Shown here one piece after another: positions 12,635-22,778 of a stretch of 64,000 bases of DNA. A program made the position numbers and the translations under genes. Source of the DNA: Halichondria panicea. Taxonomy: Eukaryota; Porifera; Demospongiae; Suberitida; Halichondriidae. Below the pieces are notes generated by a model. The model made no database searches, was not told where the DNA came from, and worked only from the letters and a program-made list of their open reading frames with translations. The stretch's first letter is position 1. The number at the start of each line of letters is the position of its first letter. The DNA is taken from contig NC_087381.1 in the NCBI RefSeq assembly GCF_963675165.1, forward strand, positions 4,899,378 through 4,963,377, read 5' to 3'.

Positions 12635-13396
12635 GGGGCTGAATGAGGGCCCCCAACACTTACGTGCTTAATGCTAATCGCAGGGGCCCCTCTCTCAGTA
12701 CTCCCCCAAAACCTAACCGCAGTCACGTGACCCCAACCTCTAGCATGACAGAGATAAATGGGCACGTGACATCCGCTTAGACCGGTACTGCCAAAAGATA
12801 GTAATATCCTTGCGTAGGATATGACGCATTACCTATAGATCGCAATCATCTACTGCAATCTGTACGACCATAGTTAAATGTAGTTTAATGTAGTTAAACG
12901 TAGTTAACGAGGGAATACACTAACCGCGGCCTTACCTCGAAGCCCACTATCATATAGGCGTGGCTTCTGGTTACATGCATGCCTACCGCACATGCGCATC
13001 CAGTATAGCATCCTGGTTCCACGTGCTAAAGTACAGCTACTGTCAGCAAGCCACAGACAAATTGGCTGCTCAAATCTTAAGCCTCCCACCCTCCCATTCA
13101 CGGAGGTTTTAAGACCTACATTTTCCATCCGACGATGTTGATATACCGTTTCGGGGGCTGAATGAGGGCCCCCAACACTTACGTGCTTAATGCTAATCGC
13201 AGGGGCCCCTCTCTCAGTACTCCCCCAAAACCTAACCGCAGTCACGTGACCCCAACCTCTAGCATGACAGAGATAGATGGGCACGTGACATCCGCTTAGA
13301 CCGGTACTGCCAAAAGATAGTAATATCCTCGCGTAGGATATGACGCATTACCTATAGATCGCAATCATCTACTGCAATCTGTACGACCATAGTTAA
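12635..13396. mobile_element. Two near-identical 243-bp direct repeats flanking 276 bp
   Basis: 12635-12877 and 13154-13396 are the same length and differ at only a few positions. The repeat begins GGGGCTGAATGAGGG and ends GACCATAGTTAA. The arrangement resembles a very small LTR-type (TRIM-like) element or a recent tandem duplication. The ends are not TG...CA and I see no target duplication or primer-binding site, so the LTR reading is weak. Confidence 0.5.
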
Positions 13397-13851
13397 CACG
13401 ATTTAAAGGCTTGCATGCATGGGGTTCCACTTAAAGTTAAACGAGGCCAACATGCAAGTTCAAGCTTCCTTATAATTATTATAGCTTGCTTTTATTTGAC
13501 ATCAAAGCTTTAACTCGAAATCTAAAACTAATAACTTGTTGTGTGAAAGCTATATCCATGCATCCACAGGTGAGTATAGACTCAGATATAACTTAATTAG
13601 GCCCTGATAAAATTAATTATACTCGGTTAGGTGTCATTGGGCATCAATGTCAATTTTTGGTAAAGATCAGTTACATTAAGTTTTGCATAACGATGTTCTC
13701 ATGGGGCAAAAAATGGCTGAAAGTGAACATTTACTAATCAGCTGCCCTTCTTTTTAGGAAAACCTAATTTTGTAAGGGTCATGCAGTTCAAAAGTCAGTG
13801 AATAACACTGGAATCATGATATTAATTATATGTATTGCTTATACCTAATGT

Positions 13852-14110
13852 ACCGCCATCTCGCTTGTACCAGAGGCACATGTCTGGGAGTGTGACCAAT
13901 CGGATTCCAGGAAGAAGGCAGTCCCATTCCAGGTGGAAGCAAAAGTTAGCCACCAGTTGATCATGTCTACTAAGACATGATCAACTGGTGGCTAACTTTT
14001 GCCACCACCTTTTGGTCACACTCCCCATGCAGACATGTGCCTCTACGTACACAGATGCCTCTTCTGAAATCAGCCTTTGGGAACGCCATTGGTAGAAGCG
14101 AGATGGCCCC
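13852..14110. mobile_element. Large imperfect palindrome
   Basis: The centre is at about 13968 (GTTGATCATGTCT...AGACATGATCAAC). Arms extend outward through AGTGTGACCA / TGGTCACACT and GCCATCTCGCTT / AAGCGAGATGGC. It sits at the outer edge of inverted-duplication arm B and could be a foldback element linked to that breakpoint. Confidence 0.6.
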
Positions 14111-14762
14111 AGGCATGATATATCGTGCCTTTGTGAGCATGGAAGATATACATTATAGGCTGCATAACATTGCAGGCATCTTCCTGAAAAGCACGAGGGG
14201 TGCTGCATGATGGTGGCCTCGCAGGCTACCTTCCAGGATGAGTATAGGATTCCAATAGGAATTAAGGTAGCCTGCCTGCTAGACCATACATGAATGTATG
14301 TATTTAAACTTATACTATACCTTCCAAAGCACGGAGGTGCTGCATGATATATCGTGCCTTTGTGAGCATGGAAGCTTTTATATACATTAGGCTGCATATA
14401 ACATTGCAGGCATCTTCCTATGAAAAGCACGAGGGGTGCTACATGATGGTGGCCTAGCAGGCTACCTTCCAGGATGAGTGCATGCAGTCTATATAATTAT
14501 ATACATGTATATAGGTTGCATATAACATTGCAGGCTCATTCTTATACAGTATATCCCTTCCTGAAAGCACCTGGGGTGAATGCATGCATATGCTGCATGC
14601 TGCTTCAGTGGAAGCTTTTATATAATTATTATTTTGTCAGATAATTATAATGCTGGCTACATAATATAGAAGCACTTCATTGTAACTGCATGTCAGCCAT
14701 ATAGGCCATGGTGATCGAATAACCTAATTGCTTGCACATGTGCACCAAGGCATAAATGTACT

Positions 14763-14769
14763 ATAAAAA
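14763..14769 (+). promoter_or_regulatory. TATA-like box of lectin copy B
   Basis: TATAAAA 66 nt upstream of the ATG, conserved in position and context with copy A. It is preceded by GTGCACCAAGGCATAAA. Confidence 0.45.
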
Positions 14770-14828
14770 AGGTTGCCTTTTTAGAGAGTGAAAAATTGGG
14801 CAGCTTATAATTGATCTATACTAGGACA

Positions 14829-15423
14829 ATGAAAGCAGTTATTTTTGCCACTCTAATTGTTCTTAAGCTGATCATAAGCAGCGCTAGTGCTCCAGCTGAA
14901 CTTGAATCTGAAGAGAGTATAGTGGTGGCTCTAGAGAAGGCTTTAATGCAAGCTGCTCATGTCAATGAAGATGCTGAAGAAAACAGTGGTAATGCATGTC
15001 ATTGAATGTCATACATTCGTTTGTAAAATGAGCAAAGTATATATAATAATTATAGCAAATAATTATGAGTATACGAATATACTGCATAATTATAAAAATT
15101 CTATATATATATATATACATATAATTTCCTCCTCTTTATCTGTTGTAGGCATGACGGTCCATTTCGCCTATTATGGTTTAACCTGTACCAGCCATCTCAA
15201 TCCCAGTGTTACAAGAATTAGCACCAACTGGGCCAAACAGCAGTGTGATGGGCGAATGAGCTGCTCTGGAGCTATATCCGTTTTCGGTCTCACAGATCCT
15301 TACCCTGGTTGCCGTAAGGACTTTCTTGTCGTTGCAGGATGCCCCAATGGGCACGTCCTAGCTAACCACTTGTCAAGTGAGGCTCATGGGAAATTATTTT
15401 CCCTGAGTTGTTATACTGAGTAG
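14829..15423 (+). CDS. Secreted SUEL-like lectin, copy B (2 exons)
   Basis: Exon 1 is 14829-14988 (ATG, phase-1 donor GTAATG) and exon 2 is 15149-15423 (acceptor TTGTAG, stop TAG), giving 144 residues. The signal peptide, acidic propeptide and Cys-rich SUEL-like domain match copy A. An upstream in-frame ATG at 14811 would add six residues before the hydrophobic core. I prefer 14829 because copy A has the same start and the resulting signal peptide is typical. The first exon can also splice in frame to the AbfB-like exon at 16180. Probably a secreted sugar-binding protein. Confidence 0.7.
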
Positions 15424-15810
15424 CTGCATAGCTGTGTAGCTCATGCAATGAACTGATATAGATCTGTAAGACAACTGTGTAACATTTACTATAATTATAG
15501 CTTTAGTTAGCCATGCAGTTAGAGATGTATGTTAATTTAGTATTGAATTTGTTACTGACATGTCTATACGTGTTATTTGCATTCGATTCCCGGAAGATGA
15601 TGATTCTATTTATAGTAAGAAGTATACTGTTACGCATACATGTAGGAGCCTGTGCGGCTATAAAATGCATGCGTATGCAGGCTAGCTTTTTAGAGTTTCT
15701 CCGAGTGAGAGTCTTGAGCCTTAAATGAGCATGTTGGCTTTAATTACTAGCTTTCGGAATTTAAGAGCTGCCCAGGGCTCAGAACCCATTCATATTATAC
15801 ACACCATATT

Positions 15811-15897
15811 ATTTTATTGCTGGTGTATACTCGGATGGACTCTCTGTGTATAATATACACATGCAGAGAGTCCATCCAAGTACACCAGCAATAAAAC
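15811..15897. repeat. Hairpin in the lectin 3' region
   Basis: ATTTTATTGCTGGTG at the left is mirrored by CACCAGCAATAAAA at the right, with GGATGGACTCTCTG inside each arm. Arm A of the duplication has only a collapsed single version at about 5664-5706, so the hairpin was gained in B or lost in A. Confidence 0.65.
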
Positions 15898-16179
15898 ATG
15901 TGATTTTAGCTATACATGTATAGGTGTGTTTTAAAAGATTTAGTGCTGTCATATGATCTCTAGCCTCATGTACAGCATGCATGCCGTTTTTAATTGTACA
16001 GCGACGTGTTTTATACCTGGCTACATTCTCAATACAATTGGTTCAACTTTGCATCGCCATAACAAAATAATTTAGTGCTGTCACGTGATCTTCATGCAGC
16101 CAATCAGCTAAAGAAATCTGCTTTATCAATTAAGTGTTACTTTTTTCATGCAATACAAACAAACTATTTATAATTTTAG

Positions 16180-16643
16180 GCGTCAATGTCCATTTTGGTA
16201 AAGTACACACTGTCCGCATGGGTGCTCTGTATTCCAGTCTAAAAATTACCCTCAATTTTACTTTGGAACAAACCCATTCTCAAATACTGGTGCAATTACA
16301 AAAGGGACGACTCTCACCTTTACAATCTAGTCAGACCTGGCTTGTGAATGGCAGGGCTGGAACAGTTTCCTTTCAAAATTTTATCATTCCTACAATATAT
16401 TTACGACACAAGTCGTTTGTAATACACGAAGATTCCAACGATGGCTCAACACTCTTCAAATATGATGCCTCTTTTAAGGAGCACACGAACTACCTGGGGC
16501 AGTCTGGCTATAATGCCTACGAAGCTACTAATCCTCATTTAAATGGGTTTTTTATCCGACATCAATCCTATCAGCTGATCATCTCTACTGGACATTCGAT
16601 CCACCGTTGGGCTGACCAACTGTTCAAGGCAGTGAGAGTTTAG
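16180..16643 (+). CDS. AbfB-like (ricin-type) lectin exon, likely alternative last exon
   Basis: The exon follows the acceptor ATTTTAG and runs to a stop at 16643, giving 154 residues when entered in phase 1. Its pattern SFQNF...YLRHKSFVI...DASF... then NPHLNGFFIRHQSYQLII resembles the AbfB family (arabinose-binding beta-trefoil; repeated S-x-N-P-x-x-Y-I-R-H). The acceptor phase equals that of the SUEL-like exon 2, and both exons begin Gly-x-x-Val-His-Phe. Exon 1 (14829-14988) could therefore splice to either, giving a 144- or a 207-residue secreted protein. It may instead be a separate gene starting at the Met at 16134, but that frame has no signal peptide. Arm A keeps only its first 30 nt. 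Confidence 0.55.
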
Positions 16644-17098
16644 TCAGAGTTAACTTTTTTTTGCTGATTAATAATATAGCTGTGGAATTTTCAAATACTG
16701 CATGTAGAACTTCGTAGTTAAATACTATCTTAGAACTTCGTAGTTAAATACTATCGTATAGCGTGTATAATTTGAGATTATAAACTTTCGCGAATTTTGC
16801 AGATTTAATTTCGTGGACTATATACATCCTTTTAGCACATGCATGCGATATTAACTTAGTGAGTATAATTATATAGTGGTATACATGCATTTATCAGCAT
16901 ACACTGTATAGGTGCCAACTGCATGCATGCCATGCACATGCCTGTATCCTGAATTATTGTCTGCATGATTGTGTATAAACATCACAGATCGTAATAAAGA
17001 ATAAAAATCTGAACGGTGGTGACAGTATAACTTAACCTAACGTTTACTGAGCTATAAAATGACACTGCTACATGTGTATACTATACACTCTATGATGT
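16644..17098. other. Intergenic spacer between convergent genes
   Basis: Non-coding spacer between the AbfB-like exon (+) and the last exon of the ABHD2-like gene (-). A 21-bp-type direct repeat (AGAACTTCGTAGTTAAATAC) occurs twice near 16707 and 16731. Nothing else is recognised. Confidence 0.6.
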
Positions 17099-18271
17099 CT
17101 AGTCTGTAAGTTCGTTGCTACAGGCCTGTGCATATTGGACGAGCAGTCTGTCTATCCATGAGGTGGTGTTAGGAACGATAGCTCCGCCCTCGAAGAACCC
17201 AAGGTGGCCTCCGTGTTTGGGGATCACCAGCAGAGCATTGGAGTTGTGCTCTGTGCGTGCATGGGTGATTGAGTTAGAGGAGGTATTTTCAATTATGTGG
17301 AGGGTTATGAATAACAGAATATAATTAATTATATGGACTGTCTAGTGTGTGGACAAATATACATACTGTAACATGCCAGAGGAGGTTGGTCACGATTGTT
17401 AATTAATCTTTTATAACCTCCAATTCCGTGGAAACTTGAGAGAAAGTAGCTATCCTAGCTAAGCCAAAAGGCTGCAAACGATCACAGCCTTTTATACTAG
17501 TAGTAAATGATGCTAACAATACTCAGTGACACTAGAAAGTGAGTAGCATAGTCATACTCAAAGTAATAAGGCAGAAACTAAGATTAGTCACAAAGTTCCA
17601 GTTGTTGCTGCACTTTCCTTGTTTCTTTGACTTCTGTTTTAATATAGCGGGTGTAGCAACGATAGTTTAAGACTGCTACGACTCATAGACTAACAGATAA
17701 ACGCTCAAGAATGCCAAAATAAGATAAAAGTGCTGACTCAGCGGGTTGGGTAGGTTGGGGTTCTTTCAATGGCTTCTGTGCATTTACTGTAGGAATTGGA
17801 GGTTACAAAGAAAATTATAAGATTAATTAACAATCGTGACCAACCTCCTCTGGTAACATGCAGTGGAACCCGAAGAAAGTCAACAGTGATAGAAACCCAG
17901 TCATTCACGTCCCTAATGCCTAAAAACCACTTCTGTATATAAAAGTCCAAGTCTAAAATGAATGGCTGCACCAGCAGAGCCTTGCAGCTCTCTTCTCACT
18001 CTTGCAGCTACTAATAGCTAGAGTTCTAGTGCAGAGCTAAGTACTAAGTAGAGTAGCAACACTCCATGGACAAGTTTTGCTACGCACTCTTCTGAAACTG
18101 CTGCAATGGCATTCTAAGTAAGCAAAACTAGGCATAACTCGAGCAATTTGCAAATCCACGAATTAAAATTCAAGAAAACATGACTATAGAAGCCAATACA
18201 AAATCTCTTACTTGAACTTAATTGATCGAGCAGCTTTAGCGGTTTACACGCATGCACGCACACGCACACGC

Positions 18272-18321
<50 letters not shown>

Positions 18322-21081
18322 CACTTGCGCATGCGCACCGAGGCATAATAAATTGTTGTGTGGAGGCTATAGCCATGACGTATAAATGCAGCGCTATGGC
18401 ATCCAGGTGAGAGGCTCAGATATCACAAACAAACAAACCAACAGACTGCATGTACTAACTCGCTGGCTGCGGCGGCCTCGGGTTAACTATAGATCTGCTA
18501 TTAATGGCTGCTGTGAGTTACATTTCATCGACCAAACTTAATACCTCCATGCACTCTTCACTCACCTACGTAGCTCTTGGGTATGTCAAGTATCCTAGTG
18601 TTAGCAAGCACCACTAGAGGGTCATCATTTGTGTTCACAATCAGTACAGGGAGATCGTTAATCTCGTACAACAACTTAATGCATGAAGTCCACCTGAAGA
18701 GAAGGGGAAAAGTTATAACAATCATTTGTAGCGTGTACATTATAGAGGGGAGCACATACAATGTAGTAACAACTGTACAAACACGATTGATTAATCTTGC
18801 AGTGGAACTATATACATAATTGTACGTACTAGAGCACTGCTGAAGTGCTAACCCTCGGCTGTTGACATGAATGAATAGATCTATGAAACCAGAGGAGTGT
18901 TCAGTTATACAAAGAAGCAACAAACCATAATTCTATAGCTTTCCTTGTTCACTGACCCAGGTAAAGGATGAATTAATACATTGGTTACTCCGAGGGTCCA
19001 GGGTATATCTACATGTATGTATCGAATATTATAATATTATTACCTGTACAAGTCCACCACAGAGCTAAAACCACACACACGTCTCGTATAGAATTCGTCC
19101 AGGTCTAACATACTGGTCACTCTGTTCAATCTCTGATAGTCTGGGGGTTGAACCCGGGAAATATCTAGCGCTATACCATTGTGGTCATAGTTACCATGGC
19201 AATGATAGATGAGAGGGTGTGACTGGGTGGTTTTTGACGGAGTGTTCAAATTCGGATTGGGATGGATTCGTGGGTCGTCTGTTGACTGCTGTGAGAGTTT
19301 TTGTTTACAATTGACGTCTGAAAGATTGTGGTCGTGAGTTATTGCTTTGGATGAGGAGGTCAAAAGGGTGTCACTATGACGACGAATGAATGCCAGCTGC
19401 TTTTGTGTGATAATATAGTTATAGAAACAACGAAGGTTGGTCCAGTCATTGAGGTACGACATACAGCTGTGAAACAGTTAATTTGCTTGAATATACATGT
19501 ATGCACTCTTCAAACATGTATTCGACACAAATGCTTTCTGAGACTGTGATACAATGTACGTACATACAGGGTACCTACTTGTTTACATACTACAATATAC
19601 CCCTACCCTTATATGAGAACAATACGATACCCCCACAACACACCCTACACTCACAGCGTAGGGTCATAGCCTTGATACACTGAGGCAGCACACACTCTTA
19701 TTACCCTTATATGAGAACAATACGATACCCCCACAACATACACCCTGCACTCACAGCATAGGATCATAGCCTTGACACACTGAGGCAGCACACACAAATT
19801 TTCTTCGCCTCTCCGAGTCCTCCCCCAGGAAACGCGTGAGTATGCACCCCCCCAGGCTGAACCCAATGCCTACCCATCTGGTGTTTGGGTGGAGCTTGGA
19901 GGCGTGGTCAAAAATAGCCGATAAGTCTCCCGTGCCACCTACATGTAAATACGTGTATTTGGAGGGAAAGGGGTGTAAGGGACATGAATACCAGCAGCTA
20001 TGTAACAAATTAGTTGACAATTATCAGGGTGTCATACAGGGGGAAAGGGATATCCCCCCTCTGGCTCTAATCCCCCCCCCTAAAATTTGCATTCGTGTGT
20101 ACTATATATAGTTGTATGACTGAGTGTCCATAGTAAGCATTAATAATGATCAGGTGTCATACAGGAGGGGGGAGGGGGAAAGGGATATCCCCCTCTGGCT
20201 CCAATTTATCCCCTAAATTTGCATTCTGGTACTGCACAACGTCATGCAGTTGTATGACTTGAGTGTCCATAGCCGGAAATGTTAGATCTAACATGGTATT
20301 GAAATAACAGTTACTTTTTTTAGCTTAAAAGCATGCCTTATTCCCCCAAAATCTTTATGCACCGTGATGATCATTTTAGAAATCACATTCCAAACCACAG
20401 TCAAAGATTTCTCAGTCATAAGGAATATACATTTCATACTGTGGCCACTCGATACTATTTACCCACCATAGGTGAATATCCGTGGTCCAGTGAGTTTCTC
20501 TCCCTTCAGGGCACCCAGATGGTTGTACAACAGAACTCTGAACCCACACGCTAGCGCGTGGGATGTGAATGTGCTCATATACTTGCTCTCACTTGAGTTA
20601 CCAATACCTACACATGGACAGCATTTGAAGAATAGGAAGTTATCCAAATATGGCTGCAAGTGCAGTTTGTGTATCAGTGATATTCGTATTTGGGCTTTAA
20701 AATTTCACTTTTCACAATTATGTGGACATTTCTTGAGTACATACCTTTTGAGCCACATGCAAGGACAGTCTTTCTAATTAAGTAGCTATTTCATTACAAA
20801 GTATGCTATCACGGTCTCACCAGGGCATACTAAAATGGTGTAGGGACAATCTTCTTTATCGCCCTCAGGCTCATGCAGGTCATAGTATAGGGTGGAGCCA
20901 TCGCTCGTAGCAACGCTATATCGCTGGTGGCCTCTGATTGGACGGACATTGAATCGGCCAATTAATCCAAACATGATACTCTGTACATGACCACTCCTAC
21001 CCCATAAGAACGGAGGAGTGTACCTGTGTGTGTGTGTGTGTGTGTGTGCGTGCATGGGTGTGTGTGTGTGCGTGCGTGCAT

Positions 21082-21142
<61 letters not shown>

Positions 21143-21943
21143 CATGTGCGTGTGTGTGTGTGTGAGGTGGGGGAGGTCAACATGTGACAACTTAGGCAGG
21201 TTATACTCAACTACATGTATGAATGGGTATCAATGGCAATTAATAGCAACAATTAAGCTAACAAGCCAACTGAAACTGTCACATGTCTAGCGTACATGTG
21301 TAGCATAGGACAATAATGTGATACACATGTACTGGTATGCAGGTCTCAGTAGCTACACTAAGTCCTACTTGTTTGCCCTACATCTTTTTATTACAAAATC
21401 TGATGCTCTGAGTCTTACTTTTTCCACCCAAACGCTTAGGTCTAGTACATAATTATAACTGGTATGCACGTCTCATAAACATGCATAAACCACTGTCCAG
21501 ACCTCAGATAGAGCTTACTACTTGCAAAACCTAAATACCCAAGTTAGCTAGGGGTTTTCCCACTACAAGTGGTTGTTTAAACCGTAGCTGGGGGTTTTCC
21601 CAGTAACTACAAGAGGTTTAACTTCTCGAGAGTACGAGTGTATTGTGGCATTGTGCATGTGGTGATCACAGCTTTCTACAAAATTATGTCCATATATATC
21701 TCTATGGGTACGATATGCAATGCATGTTGTGACTCACTTTTCTTGTAGAATTGGACATTTGTTGACAATTCGATCACAAAAAGCAGACCCTTCCTGATAG
21801 AACACTGAAGGTTTGTGTCCTCCTAGCAAATGACTGGAGAGCCATTGAAGCAAGCTGGGTCTGTAGGACCAGGTGAAAACCCAGGCAAGTAGCAGAAAGA
21901 GCAGTAGTACGATGGGGTTCAGGGCAGCTAGTGAAGGGAACAT
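17099..21943 (-). CDS. ABHD2: ABHD2-like alpha/beta-hydrolase (7 exons)
   Basis: Exons, in order: 21943-21738, 21023-20821, 20607-20467, 19938-19755, 19466-19044, 18693-18566, 17250-17099. All junctions have GT-AG and the phases agree; the sum is 1437 nt, i.e. 478 residues. Residues 8-27 form an N-terminal membrane anchor. The conserved [16 protein letters not shown] and GFSLGG motifs match animal ABHD2 (monoacylglycerol lipase, acylglycerol hydrolysis at membranes). The likely catalytic triad is Ser211, an Asp in DDP (409/410) and a His in HGGH (441/444). Exon 5 contains an insertion of about 60 polar residues not usual in vertebrate homologues. Intron 1 ends in a (CA)n microsatellite that abuts the splice acceptor. 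The start was chosen as the only Met before the anchor. The gene is head-to-head with the aggregation-factor-like gene. Confidence 0.9.
17376..17853. mobile_element. 478-bp MITE with long TIRs and 7-bp TSD
   Basis: The ends begin CCAGAGGAGGTTGGTCACGA and the right end is the reverse complement; similarity extends about 50 bp inward. It is flanked by TAACATG on both sides (17369-17375 and 17854-17860). The related sequence near 8471 (CTGCAACATGCAGTGG) is the uninterrupted empty site, which proves insertion. It lies just downstream of the ABHD2-like last exon boundary, in intron 6. Confidence 0.88.
17958..18352. mobile_element. Member of the 'CACCGAGGCATA' repeat family with (CA)n
   Basis: It shares TTGCAGCTCTCTTC, CAACACTC and CTCTTCTGAA blocks with elements at 39.65, 50.68 and 54.65 kb and ends GCATGCGCACCGAGGCATA. 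A (CA)n microsatellite occupies 18247-18320. It lies inside intron 6 of the ABHD2-like gene and lacks the 5' part present in the other copies. It also holds the uninterrupted site (GGCATAACTCGAG, 18131-18143) for a MITE found in the 54.65-kb copy. Confidence 0.75.
19604..19800 (-). repeat. Tandem duplication of the 3' end of ABHD2 exon 4
   Basis: About 100 bp covering the last codons of exon 4, its donor site and some intron are repeated head-to-tail (19604-19700 and 19704-19800). The intronic copy retains a GT donor-like site but lacks an acceptor, so it probably acts only as a decoy. Confidence 0.75.
20029..20271. repeat. Two tandem units of about 120 bp in ABHD2 intron 3
   Basis: Both units contain GGTGTCATACAGG, GGGAAAGGGATATCCCC and AAATTTGCATTC and end TGAGTGTCCATAG. 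A related GTGTCATACAGG motif appears downstream of both fusion genes (about 34650 and 45668). A dispersed family is likely. Confidence 0.7.
21024..21165. repeat. (TG)n microsatellite at the ABHD2 exon 2 acceptor
   Basis: A long imperfect TG/CA run directly precedes exon 2 on the coding (minus) strand, so the 3' splice site reads CACACACAG then the exon. CA-rich tracts are known binding sites for hnRNP L, a splicing regulator in animals. Length variation here could affect splicing. Confidence 0.85.
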
Positions 21944-22778
21944 GTTTGTTTCATAGATAGATCTACATTTATAGTATCTATCTATGTTTGTTTAGTCTAT
22001 GAATTAATATGATAGGTAATGAGAGATCTTTCTGGCAATGAGTTATGCTTCAGCCTATTTTCAATTGTTGCTGTACTGACCATCACCTTGCGAAATCAGA
22101 ATGAAAAGCAGAGAGTGGTTTTGCTCCATCTATAAGGGGTCTGTTGATTTACTGCACTAGCACAAGTAATGTAATGATCTCATACACTACTGAGCCTGTT
22201 TAATAAGTGCAACATTAATTTTGTTCCCCTGATTTCATAGTTAAGTACATGTATGTACGTACGTATAGAGATCAGCAAAGTCGGTTTTGCGAACATTATT
22301 TTGGGAAAATTGATGCTTGTGAAAGTGTGCCCTAATTAATTAATTATTTTGTTATCGTGCTTGGTGCTTTGTGTCGAAAGTTGTTGAGGTTTATTTTGGT
22401 TGCCTAGCACTTGAAATGTTCGAAAGAAGCCCTCAAATCATTTATAACGACTTGTGCCGTGAACTATAATGAACAGTTGCCACCTTGATATTAGACCTAT
22501 TGAATTACATCTGTCAGAGAATATCAAATACCACAACTTTTGCTTGTGGTAAGCCTCATGTCAACACCATATGCTGGAAACCTGTGCACTTCATTCAATC
22601 ACATCTGCAGTATAATTATTATTGCATTGTGGAGAATATAGCTATAGTGTTCAGTGCAAAAGCTATAAGCCTGCATGCATGATATCTAGTATCTAATTAT
22701 ACAACTGTATAATGAACAGTTCAGTACATCATCAAGTGAGTTTCATAGTGTGTATAATGTAATTGTTAAGCTAACTGC
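21944..22778. promoter_or_regulatory. Shared 835-bp region between divergent genes
   Basis: This lies between the start codons of the ABHD2-like gene (-) and the aggregation-factor-like gene (+) and must hold promoters for both. No clear TATA box or known element stands out. A TACATGTATGTACGTACGTA stretch lies near 22245. Confidence 0.45.

Larger units (their letters stand above)
14085..16205 (+). repeat. Inverted segmental duplication, arm B
   Basis: Reverse-complement partner of 5350-7430. It carries the fuller version of the lectin locus. A second partial copy of the GCACGAGGGGTGCT-containing flank is duplicated in tandem within this arm (about 14,110-14,240 and 14,340-14,470). Confidence 0.85.
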
